Part shown: positions 53,672 to 63,896 of the stretch, one piece after another
Layout of the letters: the number at the start of each line of letters is the position of its first letter
Numbering within the stretch: the first letter of the stretch is position 1
DNA from: Phormidium tanganyikae FI6-MK23
GTDB lineage: Bacteria > Cyanobacteriota > Cyanobacteriia > Leptolyngbyales > Leptolyngbyaceae
Direction of reading: 5' to 3'
DNA: 64,000 nt
NCBI GenBank assembly: GCA_019359175.1
Contig: JAHHHU010000009.1
Span: 1 to 64,000, forward strand
The notes under the pieces: generated by a model
What the model saw: the letters and a program-made list of their open reading frames with translations, nothing else
What the model was told of the DNA's origin: nothing
Database searches by the model: none
Position numbers and translations under genes: made by a program

Positions 53672-55288
53672 GGTTTCTAATGCGATCTCTTGTGCCGTTT
53701 GCATTTGTCCATAGCTGAAGACGTAGGGAACATCGGGCGGCAAGTTTGGAAGAAAGCGATCGAGAACATAAGGACTTCCGTAAACTGCGATCGCATAAAG
53801 TTGATTCGTGTTTAACAAAAACGTAAACCAATCTTGTGCCGCTTGTGTGAGTCCTGCAATTCCACGAAAAGGATTACCTCGGATAAATAATTGCAATACT
53901 GTTGGACTTGAATCACGATTACTAAGATCAATGTGAGGAGTATGACGATCGACGATTTGAGTTTGAGTAAATCCGAATCGGGAAGGAAACGCGATCGCGG
54001 GAGCGGTTCGACCGAGAAAATCACAATCGAGAATGCTATCGACAATAGCTAAATTGCACCCGATACCGGAAAGGGAATCTAATCGAGAAGGATTTGGGTA
54101 ATGCGATCGCATCGAATGGCGGAGTAGTTCAGCGTTGATCGATAATGCTTCCGGTTGAGCAATCTTCTCTGTTAAGCGATTCGTTTCTAAAACAGGTTCG
54201 GGTGGATTCTCCCAAGCGTGACCTTCTTCGGATGGAATCGAAACTGCACAGGCTTTCTGTTTTGCTCTCCAAAGTCTTTCAACCGAAGCTTGAATACGAT
54301 CGCGAGAAATTCGCCCACTTTCCACCGCTTCACAAACGGCTAAAATCGCTTTTTCTGGCTCCAACGGCATCAGTAAAATGTCTGCACCCGCTTCGACTGC
54401 TAATACACAAGCTTCCTCAGTTCCGTATCGATTCGCGATCGCGCCCATCACCAGCGCATCCGTTACAACTAATCCCTCAAATCTGAGGTTGTGTCTTAGT
54501 TCATCGGTGAGAACTTTCGGGGAAAGCGTAGCGGGATAGTTCGGATCGAGGGCGGGAATCTGGAGGTGAGCGCTCATCACCGCATCGACACCTGCTGAAA
54601 TCGCAGCTTTGAAGGGTGGGAATTCGATCTGTTCTAAGCGATCGCGATCATGCAAAATTACAGGCAATTCGAGATGAGAATCGATCGACGTATCGCCATG
54701 TCCCGGAAAATGTTTTGCAGTGGTTAAAATCGGGTGCTGATGTGCGCCTCGAATGAAGGCGATCGCAAGTTCGCTGACAATTTCTGGAGTTTCGCCAAAT
54801 GCCCGCACATTGATCACGGGATTATCGGGATTGTTGTTGACATCAACTGTGGGAGAAAGCAGCCAATTTAAGCCGATCGCTAAACTCTCTTCTGCCGTAA
54901 TCCGTCCCATTTGTTCCGCGTAGTGACAAGCGAGCGGAAGATCGTTTTTGGCAATTTCAGCGATCGACATCGGTGGCGGAAACCAAGTTGCACCCGAAAA
55001 CCGCTGCCCGACTCCTTCTTCGACATCCGCACAGATTAACAATGGAATCGATGCCCAGGATTGAAGCTGCTGTGTTCTGAGGGCAATTTCTCCCGCACTT
55101 GCACCGAGTAAAATTACTCCTCCCACGCCCAACTCGACCCAATGCTGTAACGTTGCGGCAGGTGGCTCCCAGATTGGATACTGAATCTCGTGATCAAATA
55201 GAAAGCCCGAAGCTCTCACAACCACCATTTGAGCCACTTGCTGTTGCAGCGTCAGAGTATCAAGATTCGGCAGAAACGTCTTCATCAT
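53618..55288 (-). CDS. nagZ: Glycoside hydrolase family 3, NagZ-like beta-N-acetylhexosaminidase
   Basis: The 556-residue protein has a GH3 TIM barrel in the first about 350 residues. [19 protein letters not shown] is the NagZ signature loop, with the catalytic His/Asp. [11 protein letters not shown] carries the nucleophilic Asp. A C-terminal about 200-residue extension beyond the usual NagZ length (about 340) is probably an accessory domain, as in longer cyanobacterial and Bacillus forms. It removes GlcNAc from cell-wall fragments during peptidoglycan recycling. The start overlaps rbfA by 29 bases. There is no signal peptide, so it is probably cytoplasmic. Confidence 0.88.
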   Translation of the reverse strand: MMKTFLPNLDTLTLQQQVAQMVVVRASGFLFDHEIQYPIWEPPAATLQHWVELGVGGVILLGASAGEIALRTQQLQSWASIPLLICADVEEGVGQRFSGATWFPPPMSIAEIAKNDLPLACHYAEQMGRITAEESLAIGLNWLLSPTVDVNNNPDNPVINVRAFGETPEIVSELAIAFIRGAHQHPILTTAKHFPGHGDTSIDSHLELPVILHDRDRLEQIEFPPFKAAISAGVDAVMSAHLQIPALDPNYPATLSPKVLTDELRHNLRFEGLVVTDALVMGAIANRYGTEEACVLAVEAGADILLMPLEPEKAILAVCEAVESGRISRDRIQASVERLWRAKQKACAVSIPSEEGHAWENPPEPVLETNRLTEKIAQPEALSINAELLRHSMRSHYPNPSRLDSLSGIGCNLAIVDSILDCDFLGRTAPAIAFPSRFGFTQTQIVDRHTPHIDLSNRDSSPTVLQLFIRGNPFRGIAGLTQAAQDWFTFLLNTNQLYAIAVYGSPYVLDRFLPNLPPDVPYVFSYGQMQTAQEIALETLFQPLTSQQPKSGVGHS

Positions 55289-55646
55289 CGTTGCGTTCTT
55301 GGCTGAGTCGATTGATTAACCCTAGAACTTTATCACCTCGCTCTAGCGATCGATCCTCAACAAAAATCACTTCAGGAGTGCGGCGCAGCCGAATCCGCCG
55401 TCCTAACTCACTGCGGACATAGCCCGTTGCCGATTTTAAGCCTGCCATCGTTTCGGCTTTGGCTTCTTCATCGCCATAGATGCTGACGAAGATTTTGGCG
55501 TGCTGCAAATCGCCAGAGACATCGACATCGGTGACGCTCACCATTCCGGTTCCAACGCGATCGTCTTTGATGCCGTTTAACAGCATTAGACTCACTTCGC
55601 GCCGGATAGATTCTGCGACACGAGCCATTCTTCGATCTGTCGCCAT
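55260..55646 (-). CDS. rbfA: Ribosome-binding factor A
   Basis: The 128-residue RbfA has a KH-like fold. The start [20 protein letters not shown], the central [20 protein letters not shown] and [20 protein letters not shown] are diagnostic. RbfA aids late maturation of the 30S ribosomal subunit. Its 3' end overlaps the start of nagZ, so the two are co-transcribed. The acidic C terminus ([11 protein letters not shown]) is a variable tail. Confidence 0.93.
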   Translation of the reverse strand: MATDRRMARVAESIRREVSLMLLNGIKDDRVGTGMVSVTDVDVSGDLQHAKIFVSIYGDEEAKAETMAGLKSATGYVRSELGRRIRLRRTPEVIFVEDRSLERGDKVLGLINRLSQERNDDEDVSAES

Positions 55647-55695
55647 ATTGATTCGTTCCTATGAATACAAAACGTTGATTTTAGCATTTCAGTCT

Positions 55696-55902
55696 CTAGA
55701 CCGGATTTAAGCCCAGCATCGCTCGCAGGGTGAAGGAGAAAAAGGCAACTGCGCCGATCATGAGTCCTGTGACTGCGATCGCGGTCACAGGACGTTTGAA
55801 CAAGGGAGCGAACGGAGCCAAAAAATTCAGAATCACGCCCAAAATGACACCGATCACAAACTTGGGGTATTTAGAAACGGTGCTCCAAAGGTCTTGAATC
55901 AT
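55696..55902 (-). CDS. DUF751 (Ycf33-like) membrane protein
   Basis: The 68-residue protein has two membrane helices. WSTVSKYPKFVIGVILGVIL and GLMIGAVAFFSFTLRAMLGL match DUF751, which includes plastid Ycf33. Its function is unknown; a thylakoid or plasma membrane location is likely. It is on the same strand as rbfA, with a gap of about 50 bases, so probably the first gene of the operon with rbfA and nagZ. Confidence 0.85.
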   Translation of the reverse strand: MIQDLWSTVSKYPKFVIGVILGVILNFLAPFAPLFKRPVTAIAVTGLMIGAVAFFSFTLRAMLGLNPV

Positions 55903-56036
55903 AAATGTTATTTCCTAAACTTAATTCCATCATATCGAGAACTGGGAGCCGATCAATTACAAAAGCTGATCAAACTGGTATTTCTGTAATACTTAATCTG
56001 ATCAGATCAAATGTATTTTAGGTGTTAAATAAAAAC

Positions 56037-56888
56037 ATGATTATTCAAGTACAGTCCCCGGTTCTACCGCGTCCGTTTATTAAGTGGGCAGGTGGAAAAA
56101 GTCAGTTGATTTCGCAGTACGTTTCGCATTTTCCGAAAGATTATCAGAATTACTATGAACCGTTTGTCGGAGGAGGGGCAATTTTCTTTCACCTCCAGCC
56201 AAAGCATTCATTACTGATTGATATTAATCTGGAGCTAGTGAATGTGTATCGCTGTGTTCGCGATCGAGCCGAAGACTTAATCGATCGATTAGAGAACCAT
56301 CATCAGCAACATAGCCCAGAGCATTACTATCAAGTCCGCGCCCAGCTTGCAGTTTCGGATGATTGGTTCTATGAAGGAATTAATCTCGATCGAGCCGCAA
56401 GGCTGATTTATTTAAATAAGACTTGCTTTAACGGTCTGTATCGCGAGAATTCCAAAGGACATTTTAATGTGCCGATAGGAAGCTATAAAAAGCCTGCGAT
56501 TTATGATCCAGAGATTCTCAGAGCCGACTCGATCGCACTCCGAGCCGCGCAAATTGAACCTGGCTCATTTGCTCAAATCTTGCAACACGCTAAAAGCTCA
56601 GAAGACTTTGTGTTCTTTGATCCGCCTTACTATCCGATTAGCGCGACGAGCAGCTTTACCGCCTACAATCGCTATTCGTTCAGCGAAGATCAGCAGATTC
56701 AATTGCGCGACGTGGTGACAGAATTAAGCGATCGAGGTGTGAAAGTGATGTTGTCAAATTCTGATTGTCCGTTTGTGCGCGAGTTGTACAAGGACTTCAA
56801 CATCCACACCATCTACGCAACGCGCAATATTAACTGCAATGCAGAAAAGCGCGGCAAAATCACAGAAGTGCTAGTGACAACTTACTGA
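56037..56888 (+). CDS. dam: Dam-type adenine DNA methyltransferase
   Basis: From MIIQVQSPVLPRP the protein has 283 residues. RPFIKWAGGKSQLI (SAM-binding motif I) and FVFFDPPYYP (motif IV, DPPY) define the D12/Dam class. LIYLNKTCFNGLYR is another class block. The enzyme should methylate the adenine of GATC, the core of the GCGATCGC octamer that is abundant in this genome. No restriction enzyme is adjacent, so it is solitary. Four GATC sites lie in the 58 bases 55951-56008 just upstream, which could allow methylation-sensitive control. A GTG at 56022 adds only five residues and is less likely. Confidence 0.9.
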   Translation: MIIQVQSPVLPRPFIKWAGGKSQLISQYVSHFPKDYQNYYEPFVGGGAIFFHLQPKHSLLIDINLELVNVYRCVRDRAEDLIDRLENHHQQHSPEHYYQVRAQLAVSDDWFYEGINLDRAARLIYLNKTCFNGLYRENSKGHFNVPIGSYKKPAIYDPEILRADSIALRAAQIEPGSFAQILQHAKSSEDFVFFDPPYYPISATSSFTAYNRYSFSEDQQIQLRDVVTELSDRGVKVMLSNSDCPFVRELYKDFNIHTIYATRNINCNAEKRGKITEVLVTTY

Positions 56889-56959
56889 TCTCTCATTAGA
56901 AAGAAGGAATTCGATCGCAATCTCTCTACGATCCAAACAATCGATCTCCAAGAGCAGCT

Positions 56960-57805
56960 ATGCGAATTCATCATCTTAACTGCGGCTGTATGTGTCCTGT
57001 GGGTGGAGCCTTGTTTGATGGCTTCAGTCGTGGATTCACTTCTCATCTTGTTTGTCACTGTTTGCTGATCGAAACGAATCAAGGACTTGTTTTAGTCGAT
57101 ACGGGCTTTGGGCTGCGTGACATTCAAGCCCCTCTCAATCGGCTTAGTCCATTCTTTATCACGTTTAATAACATTCAGTTTGATCGCAAATATAGCGCGA
57201 TCGAGCAAATCGAAAAGCTCGGATTTTCGCCGCAAGATGTCCGTCATATTGTGCTGACTCATCTCGATTTTGATCATGCTGGAGGCTTGGAAGACTTTCC
57301 CAACGCAACCGTTCATGTGATGCAAAACGAAATGGAAACCGCCCACGATCGACAAGGCTTTATTGCACATCGGCGCTATCGCCCAGAGCAATGGGATGAA
57401 GTGCAGTCCTGGAAGTATTACACTGCGGGCGGTGAACCGTGGTTTGGATTTGAGGCAGTGCGAGATCTAGAAGGATTGCCGCCGGAAATACTATTTATTC
57501 CGCTTGCAGGTCATACGCGCGGTCATGCGGGAGTTGCGATCGAGACTCCTGAAGGTTGGCTGTTACACGCGGGAGATGCTTACTTCTATCGCGATGAAAT
57601 GAAGCCGGAGTATCATTGCACACCTGGATTAAAAGCTTATCAGTGGATGATGGATGTCGATCGTAAAGCGCGATTGCTCAATCAAGACCGACTCCGCAAC
57701 CTATCCCTCAATCATCAGGGAGAAGTTCGCTTGTTTTGTAGTCATGATGCGATCGAGTTCAAAACCTACGTTGAGCAAAAATCTCCGAACCTGAGTTCGA
57801 TCTGA
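56960..57805 (+). CDS. MBL-fold metallohydrolase
   Basis: The 281-residue metallo-beta-lactamase-fold protein shows the zinc motif LTHLDFDHAGGL (HxxxDH). Further ligands lie in PLAGHTRGHAG, LLHAGDAYFYRDE and FCSHDAIEF. The family includes N-acyl-homoserine lactonases, glyoxalase II-like and other hydrolases; the overall length and motif layout are compatible with AHL-lactonase-like proteins. The substrate cannot be named. It is followed by the convergent cupin gene. Confidence 0.85.
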   Translation: MRIHHLNCGCMCPVGGALFDGFSRGFTSHLVCHCLLIETNQGLVLVDTGFGLRDIQAPLNRLSPFFITFNNIQFDRKYSAIEQIEKLGFSPQDVRHIVLTHLDFDHAGGLEDFPNATVHVMQNEMETAHDRQGFIAHRRYRPEQWDEVQSWKYYTAGGEPWFGFEAVRDLEGLPPEILFIPLAGHTRGHAGVAIETPEGWLLHAGDAYFYRDEMKPEYHCTPGLKAYQWMMDVDRKARLLNQDRLRNLSLNHQGEVRLFCSHDAIEFKTYVEQKSPNLSSI

Positions 57806-57821
57806 TTGCTAAGGTTCAACA

Positions 57822-58193
57822 TCATTTTTGCTCAACGTAAATCGTTTCATCCTCCTTACGCCAAGCTGGATCGACGATGCAGACAAAAACAATTGGCTCA
57901 TCTCCAGAGTTGTGAAGAAACTGTTTCGCATTTGGTGGAATGTAGACTGCATCACCTGGCTCAATCCGACGAATCTCATTGTCGATCGACATTTCGCCGA
58001 CACCGCTAAGAATGTAGTAAACCTCGGAAGTTGTGAGCGAATGAGGAATTGAAGTTCTTCCAACGGGCAAAATCGCGTGAGCAAGACTGTAACGGAGGTT
58101 AATCTCTTGTTTGTCAGGGTGAAGCAGTTCGCGCAAGATAGTCTCATCTCCAGCGATGATCTCTTCACAGTCATTTAGTTTTTGAATCAGCAT
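57822..58193 (-). CDS. Cupin-domain protein
   Basis: From MLIQKLNDCEEIIAGD the protein has 123 residues and is a single cupin barrel. SLAHAILPVGRTSIPHSL and SEVYYILSGVGEMSIDN are motif 1, with a His/Glu metal-binding set. EPGDAVYIPPNAKQFLHNSG is motif 2. It could be a small isomerase, dioxygenase or sugar-binding protein. The start at 58193 leaves eight bases after the sbcD-like gene; the longer frame would overlap it. It lies in the same orientation as sbcD and may be co-transcribed. Confidence 0.82.
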   Translation of the reverse strand: MLIQKLNDCEEIIAGDETILRELLHPDKQEINLRYSLAHAILPVGRTSIPHSLTTSEVYYILSGVGEMSIDNEIRRIEPGDAVYIPPNAKQFLHNSGDEPIVFVCIVDPAWRKEDETIYVEQK

Positions 58194-58200
58194 AGTTAGC

Positions 58201-59454
58201 TCAAGCGCTCTCCAATAGTTCTTCGACAAACTGATAAAGCTCGTTCTCCGATCGCGATTCTAGCTGCATTTCTTTTAGCCCGATCAGTCCTTTTGCTAGC
58301 TCTGATGCTCGATTCTTATAGTGATTGTGTGCCGTTAACAGATCGGTAAACACTTCTTGTTCGATTTGAGCGCGGCTGGCATCTTCGGCTAACGGTGAAG
58401 CAAATTCAACCGAATCCGCCTCATATTTCAGCAAGAAGACCAACGCCTGACTTAACTGTTGTAATTGTTGCTGGAGCTTGCGAGTGTCCAACTCTAATCG
58501 ATCGAATCCCACTTGTCCCTCGATTCGGAGTTCTACCATCGGCTGAATCTCTGGATTGAGTTCACCGGATTGAATTGCTGTTTGAACTAATGCGATCGCG
58601 CTTTGTTCGATATCCTCGGTGCTTTCTTGTCCGCGTGCTTTTAGCTTCAATCGCACCCACGGACGCTGATAGTAATCCTGCTTGAGTTGAGCATCAATTC
58701 CTCGATCGCTGAGTTCGACTAGAAACACCCCTCGATCGTAGTTCGCTTCTTCAACGCTGTTCGCCTCTGTTGATCCAGGATTAAAAATCCATCCTTGCTC
58801 GATATAGCTTTTGTGAATGTGTCCCAAAGCTAAATAGTCAACGCCTGCTTCTTTTAGCGGTAGTAAATCGGTGTACCGCATTGCTCCTTGATAGCGGGCG
58901 ATCTGACCTTCTAGCCCTTGATGAAATAACATTACCGTCTGTCCCGGACTCGGTGGAAGCTGTTGGATTGCTTCTGCCAACCGCTCGATCGCTTTCGGTG
59001 CGGATGCGCCATACCAACGCGATCCCACCACTCTCACCCCACAATCGAGATCAATGTATCCGCCTGCTTCTCCGTCCCACATTTCAAACATCACGCCGCC
59101 TTCTTCAGCGCGATCGGGTTCTAGCAGCATCACTAATCCATCATCTGCCAAATACTTTAGCCAGTTCGTTGCAATTCCATACGGGCGATTATCGTGATTT
59201 CCTTCGATCGCAATCACTGGAATCTGAGCGGTTTTCAACAATTGAAGACACAGCTTTGCTTGATTGAGAATATTCGGCTGAATAATGCGATGTTCAAACA
59301 AATCGCCTGCAATCACGACGAAATCAACCTTAGCCTCGATCGCATATTTCTGTAACGCATCCTCAAACGCTAGAAAAAAATCCTTAGTACGTTCTTTGCT
59401 GTCATATTTATCAAATCCCAAATGAACATCAGCAAGATGAAGAAATCGCGGCAT
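58201..59454 (-). CDS. sbcD: DNA repair exonuclease, SbcD/Mre11-type
   Basis: From MPRFLHLADVHLGFD the protein has 417 residues and is a calcineurin-like phosphoesterase. The metal motifs are ADVHLG, AGDLFEH, EGNHDNRP and ALGHIHKSY. The C-terminal about 150 residues are helical (LDTRKLQQQLQQLSQ) and serve as a cap or partner-binding region. SbcD/Mre11 acts with the SbcC/Rad50 ATPase on DNA ends. No sbcC is present in the window. Cyanobacterial relatives are often encoded apart. The start at 59454 is chosen since the family begins at the first beta strand. Confidence 0.88.
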   Translation of the reverse strand: MPRFLHLADVHLGFDKYDSKERTKDFFLAFEDALQKYAIEAKVDFVVIAGDLFEHRIIQPNILNQAKLCLQLLKTAQIPVIAIEGNHDNRPYGIATNWLKYLADDGLVMLLEPDRAEEGGVMFEMWDGEAGGYIDLDCGVRVVGSRWYGASAPKAIERLAEAIQQLPPSPGQTVMLFHQGLEGQIARYQGAMRYTDLLPLKEAGVDYLALGHIHKSYIEQGWIFNPGSTEANSVEEANYDRGVFLVELSDRGIDAQLKQDYYQRPWVRLKLKARGQESTEDIEQSAIALVQTAIQSGELNPEIQPMVELRIEGQVGFDRLELDTRKLQQQLQQLSQALVFLLKYEADSVEFASPLAEDASRAQIEQEVFTDLLTAHNHYKNRASELAKGLIGLKEMQLESRSENELYQFVEELLESA

Positions 59455-59593
59455 AGTATTCACAACGAGCGGTAAGAACAAGTTTACTGCTTAAATTTCG
59501 ATCGTGCTGGATCAAAAATATCGTTCGCGATCGTGTCGCAGATACGGCATAATTAGGAGGTTTTCAAATTTTCAGCCCCTATTTTCAAGCGAT

Positions 59594-61390
59594 ATGCGTA
59601 CCCTGTACTGTGGTCAACTTCGATCGAGCAACATTGGTGAAACGGTCACTCTGTTTGGATGGGTCGATCGACGACGCGATCACGGGTATGTGGTCTTTAT
59701 TGATTTGCGCGATCGAGAAGGAATTGTGCAAGTTGTGAGCGATCCCGAACGCACACCGAATTCTTACAAAGCAGCAGGCGATTTGCGAAATGAATATGTG
59801 ATCAAAATCGTCGGGCGAGTCACCAAACGCCCAGATGAATCGCTCAATCCGAAAATTCCGACGGGCGAAGTTGAAATCTACGCCGACGAAATCGAAATTC
59901 TCAATGCCGTTCGTAAACAGCTTCCGTTTCAAGTGTCTGCGGCTGAAACCGAATCGGTACGCGAAGAGTTGCGGCTGAAATATCGCTATCTCGATTTGAG
60001 ACGCGATCGCATGAGTCGCAATCTCCAACTGCGTCATCAATTGATCAAATCGATGCGACGATTCCTCGAAGACGCTGAAGGTTTTGTCGAAGTGGAAACG
60101 CCGATTTTGACTCGATCGACTCCCGAAGGGGCGCGGGATTATCTCGTGCCATCGCGGGTGAATGCGGGTGAATGGTATGCCCTGCCGCAGTCGCCACAGT
60201 TATTTAAACAATTGCTGATGGTATCGGGACTCGATCGCTATTATCAAATCGCTCGATGTTTCCGCGATGAAGATTTACGCGCAGAACGACAGCCCGAATT
60301 TACGCAGCTTGACATGGAAATGAGCTTCATGAGCCAAGAAGAAATTCTGGATCTCAATGAAAGGCTCGTGTGTCACATTCTCAAAACGATCAAAGGCGTA
60401 GAACTTCCGCGTCCGTTCCCGCGTTTAACTTACGCAGAAGCAATGGATCGATATGGTAGCGATAAGCCTGATACTCGATTCGGTCTGGAGCTTGTGAATG
60501 TTTCCGATGTGCTGCAAGACTCTGGCTTCAAAGTTTTTTCTGATGCCGTGAAAAAAGGCGGATTAGTGAAAATCCTGCCGATTCCGAACGGGAATGATGC
60601 GATCTCGAATGTGCGGATCAAGCCCGGTGGCGATGTGTTCAAAGAAGCATCCGAAGCAGGAGCGCGAGGACTTGCTTACATTCGCGTTCGGGAAGATGGT
60701 GAGATTGATACGATCGGAGCCATTAAAGACAATCTTACCGAAGCTCAGAAACAGGAAATTCTCACTCGCACCGGTGCGAAACCGGGACACTTGTTATTGT
60801 TTGCGGCAGGTGATGCAGCAACGGTGAATAAAACGCTCGATCGCTTACGTCAGTACATTGGCAACGAACTTGGAATGATTGATCCAGACAAGCTGAATTT
60901 GCTTTGGATTGTTGATTTCCCGATGTTTGAGTGGAATGCCGACGAGAAACGATTAGAAGCTTTACATCATCCGTTTACTGCACCGCATCCCGATGATGCC
61001 GAAGACCTTAAAACTGCTCGCGCTCAAGCATACGACTTAGCCTTTAATGGCTTTGAAGTCGGCGGCGGCAGCGTGCGGATTCACCAACCCGAACTGCAAG
61101 CCAAAGTATTTCAAACGATCGGCATTTCTGACGAAGAAGCACAGAATAAATTCGGCTTCTTGCTCGAAGCATTTGAATACGGCGCACCGCCTCATGGAGG
61201 AATTGCTTACGGAATCGATCGCTGGGTGATGCTGCTATCCGGTGAAGATTCGATCCGCGATGTGATTGCCTTTCCGAAGACACAGCAAGCCCGTTGTTTG
61301 CTCACGAGCGCCCCTTCCAGCGTCGATGACAAACAACTGAAAGAACTGCACGTCGCTTCTACCGCCAAACCCAAACCAGGTACGCCTTAG
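59594..61390 (+). CDS. aspS: Aspartyl-tRNA synthetase
   Basis: The 598-residue class II synthetase starts [20 protein letters not shown], with an OB-fold anticodon-binding domain. Motif 2 ([21 protein letters not shown]) and motif 3 ([13 protein letters not shown]) are seen. A GAD insertion domain lies at about 295-420, as in bacterial AspRS. The bacterial form may charge tRNA-Asp only, or also tRNA-Asn in organisms without AsnRS; this cannot be told. Starts upstream add residues not in the family. It stands alone. Confidence 0.96.
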   Translation: MRTLYCGQLRSSNIGETVTLFGWVDRRRDHGYVVFIDLRDREGIVQVVSDPERTPNSYKAAGDLRNEYVIKIVGRVTKRPDESLNPKIPTGEVEIYADEIEILNAVRKQLPFQVSAAETESVREELRLKYRYLDLRRDRMSRNLQLRHQLIKSMRRFLEDAEGFVEVETPILTRSTPEGARDYLVPSRVNAGEWYALPQSPQLFKQLLMVSGLDRYYQIARCFRDEDLRAERQPEFTQLDMEMSFMSQEEILDLNERLVCHILKTIKGVELPRPFPRLTYAEAMDRYGSDKPDTRFGLELVNVSDVLQDSGFKVFSDAVKKGGLVKILPIPNGNDAISNVRIKPGGDVFKEASEAGARGLAYIRVREDGEIDTIGAIKDNLTEAQKQEILTRTGAKPGHLLLFAAGDAATVNKTLDRLRQYIGNELGMIDPDKLNLLWIVDFPMFEWNADEKRLEALHHPFTAPHPDDAEDLKTARAQAYDLAFNGFEVGGGSVRIHQPELQAKVFQTIGISDEEAQNKFGFLLEAFEYGAPPHGGIAYGIDRWVMLLSGEDSIRDVIAFPKTQQARCLLTSAPSSVDDKQLKELHVASTAKPKPGTP

Positions 61391-61467
61391 TCGATCTAAA
61401 ACCACGCATTTCTGACAAATGTTGTGATGTAAATCGCAGTTTTCCGTTTATCTCCGTAGCCATCTCT

Positions 61468-61881
61468 CTACGTTATTTGTTGTAGAAGATCGGCGATCGA
61501 TAGAACTGAAATGAGGTTTGTCTGAAAGTCTCTTGCATTGCGCGTGACAATTGCATCTAAGTTCTGAGTGACTGCACAAGCAATTTGAACGGCATCTTCA
61601 AAATCTGATAGTTCAGAGTTAAAAGCTGCTTCTAGAATTGCGCGATCGACAAGACTGATGTGGAACAGTCTGAGTGTCATTGCGATGGCTCGTCGTCCTT
61701 GATTAATGCTTTTAGTTTGGCGGCGAGCGATGTAAAAGATGTCTGTCAAACTGGAGGCACAGACATATCCCTGAACTTGCTCCATTGCAATCGTAGCGAG
61801 TAGGGCGCTTGCTTCTTCAGCAAAGGGTTGACGATTCAAAAAGATGTCTAAAACGATATTCGTATCGACCAAGATTCTCAT
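61468..61881 (-). CDS. PIN-domain toxin (VapC-like)
   Basis: The 137-residue PIN-domain RNase shows the four acidic sites: RILVDTNIVLDIFLNR (D7), a central acidic residue, LSDFEDAVQIACA, and IVTRNARDFQ. It overlaps the upstream antitoxin gene by four bases (ATGA). VapC toxins cut specific tRNAs or rRNA. The motifs look intact, so it is probably active if not neutralised. Confidence 0.85.
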   Translation of the reverse strand: MRILVDTNIVLDIFLNRQPFAEEASALLATIAMEQVQGYVCASSLTDIFYIARRQTKSINQGRRAIAMTLRLFHISLVDRAILEAAFNSELSDFEDAVQIACAVTQNLDAIVTRNARDFQTNLISVLSIADLLQQIT

Positions 61882-62126
61882 TGTAGATATTTCTCGACTC
61901 GTCTTTGGTCTAAGACGGCTTCAACTTCTTCGTCAGTCGGAGCAGGTTCTCCTGGACGGGCTAGGAAGCCGCGCATCTGATTGACGATCGCCAGTTTTTC
62001 TTGGGGAGTGGATTTTGAGGGAGGATCGATCTCCTGTTGGAGCGATCGCGTGATGGTGTTGAGCAGTGATAATCGTTCTGCAACAGATAGCTGATGAACT
62101 TGTTGTTCTAGTTCTTGCAGGGTCAT
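61878..62126 (-). CDS. Antitoxin of the PIN-domain pair
   Basis: The 82-residue helical protein (LEQQVHQLSVAERLSLLNTI, then APTDEEVEAVLDQRRVEKY) has an N-terminal helical part and a C-terminal toxin-binding segment. It overlaps the PIN gene by ATGA, a standard toxin-antitoxin arrangement. The family is an unnamed helical type common in cyanobacteria. Confidence 0.8.
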   Translation of the reverse strand: MTLQELEQQVHQLSVAERLSLLNTITRSLQQEIDPPSKSTPQEKLAIVNQMRGFLARPGEPAPTDEEVEAVLDQRRVEKYLQ

Positions 62127-62247
62127 GGCGGGTTCTATGATTTGCTGATTTTAAGATAGCACTGCGATCGACGTTGCCGTTCTTCACGCTTATTTTCGTA
62201 GCTAGGTGATCTACCAGAGTAAGGTGTGGGTATCAGGCTCTCACTGT

Positions 62248-62497
62248 TTAGTGAGGGTCGGCAGGATTGAGAAAGCTGTCTAAGATATCGTCGGGTAGCG
62301 GACTTGAAGTTGTCTGGAATGATGAGTTTGCCTGCATATTGTCCAGGAACGCGGAGTGAGCGATCGCGGTTTGTGGGGGAGATGTGGGCGATTGCTTGTC
62401 CGTCTTGGGAGATGATGATTTCTTCGCCTTGAATCACACGATCGAGGAGTTGGGTGATGTTGGTGGTGGCTTCGGGAAGGGTGACGTAGGTGATCAT
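62248..62497 (-). pseudogene. Phd/YefM-type antitoxin with a frameshift
   Basis: ATG at 62497 reads MITYVTLPEATTNITQLLD and onward through EEIIISQDGQAIAHISPT to PDNF, the Phd-type N-terminal domain of 64 residues. After TTC (62306-62308), one extra base (62305) shifts the frame. In the next frame the expected toxin-binding tail appears: SPLPDDILDSFLNPADPH with TAA at 62248-62250. The uncorrected frame instead runs on for about 50 unrelated residues to 62135. So the gene is most simply a single-base frameshift mutant, or a sequencing error. No toxin gene of its own follows; the next pair is the PIN pair. Confidence 0.82.
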
Positions 62498-62536
62498 CGG
62501 GGATGTGATGGGGGCAGATGATGCCTGCATTATATG
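62439..62536. repeat. 98-bp direct repeat, copy A (antitoxin start)
   Basis: This stretch, covering the first 20 or so antitoxin codons and about 40 bases upstream, matches 63903-64000 with four differences over 98 bases. The histidine kinase gene and its promoter region lie between the two copies. Confidence 0.92.
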
Positions 62537-62801
62537 CGGGATAAAAACGCGATCGCACCTTTAGCCAAGAGATACTGGGCGATTGACATTCCCGTTTACT
62601 TCCGTAGCTGTGTGAAGGGCAATTACTAACTTAGATAATGCAGGCTTGAGATCTTCCCTAAATTCTTCTAAAAAAGGAGACTGGGAGAATTGCCAAGCGT
62701 TGCGGGCTACAGCTTACTTTCCCCATTCCCCAAGACACTGCTACGATACTAAGACTAAGTAGTCTAAAGCTACGCATCTCTTATGCCTGATCCTGAAATC
62801 T

Positions 62802-63896
62802 ATGTCTAACAAAGCGTCGGATCGTCTCAAACAAAACGCTGATAAGATTATGCACTTGTGGGAAGTGAGGACGCGGAGCGAGGTTGAGGCATCGGTGCAT
62901 CAAGATTCTCTGGTCTTACGAGACTCGCTGCCGTTGTACTTAGGTCAACTGGTAGACGAACTTTCAAGCAGAATCATCAGAACGTCTGCCCGCATCAACG
63001 CCGACGAGGTAGAAAGTAAGCGAATTGGCAAACTGCACGGGCAGGAACGGGCGGGCTATGCCGACTACTCTATGAGCCAACTCATTTTTGAGTATCAAAT
63101 CCTGCGTCAAGTCATCTTTCAAGTTTTAGAAGAAGAAGCACCTTTAGAAGTGGGCGATCGAGACATCATCATTGGCTCGATTGAACAAGCGGTTAACGAT
63201 GCTGCTACTCAGTTCTCCGAGACACTGCGAGACATTCAAGAGTTGTTTATGGTGACGCTCACTCACGACCTCAGAGGGCCCATCAATGTTGTAAAAATGG
63301 GAACGCAACTCACGCTGCGGCGGCTCGATCGAGGGGACACCCACGCGGATGTGGCAATGAGAATGATGAACGCAATTGATCGGCTTGACTCGATGATTCA
63401 AAATCTGCTGGATGCCAGTCGGTTACGCACAGGGCAAAGCCTCAATCTCAAATTTGAAGAATGCGATTTAGACAAGCTCGTTCAGGAAGTTGCAGAAGAT
63501 TTAAGGTTTGCCCACGGAGATCGATTTGTCGTCGTTTCTAATTCTGATGTCACAAACAGTTGCTGCCCCAAAGAAATCCGGCGGGTGATTGAGAACTTAG
63601 CCATCAACGCCGTCAAATACGGTTCGCCCAATGCACCAATTACCCTGACGCTTGAGCAAACCGAAACGCAGATTGATCTGACGATTCACAACGAAGGCAA
63701 CCCGATCGACTTGGATGCCCAATCCATTCTGTTTCAACAATTTCGCCGCGTTGCTGCTGAAGAAGAACAGATGGGCTGGGGGCTAGGATTGTTCTTAGCG
63801 AAAAGTATTGCTGAAGCACATGGCGGGACGATCGTGATTGAAAGCTCAGAAGGTAAGGGGACGAGCTTTATCATCCAGCTACCCAGATCTGTTTAG
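62802..63896 (+). CDS. Sensor histidine kinase, RsbRD-type N terminus
   Basis: The 364-residue kinase has an N-terminal about 130-residue helical domain like RsbRD_N (KIMHLWEVRTRSEVEAS, YSMSQLIFEYQILRQVI). A HisKA domain follows, with H155 in TLTHDLRGPINVV, then a HATPase domain (VIENLAINAVKYGSP, GWGLGLFLAKSIAEAHGG). It has no membrane segment, so it is soluble. No response regulator is adjacent. It is flanked by the two copies of the antitoxin repeat, which suggests the gene came in, or was moved, with that duplication. Confidence 0.85.
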   Translation: MSNKASDRLKQNADKIMHLWEVRTRSEVEASVHQDSLVLRDSLPLYLGQLVDELSSRIIRTSARINADEVESKRIGKLHGQERAGYADYSMSQLIFEYQILRQVIFQVLEEEAPLEVGDRDIIIGSIEQAVNDAATQFSETLRDIQELFMVTLTHDLRGPINVVKMGTQLTLRRLDRGDTHADVAMRMMNAIDRLDSMIQNLLDASRLRTGQSLNLKFEECDLDKLVQEVAEDLRFAHGDRFVVVSNSDVTNSCCPKEIRRVIENLAINAVKYGSPNAPITLTLEQTETQIDLTIHNEGNPIDLDAQSILFQQFRRVAAEEEQMGWGLGLFLAKSIAEAHGGTIVIESSEGKGTSFIIQLPRSV

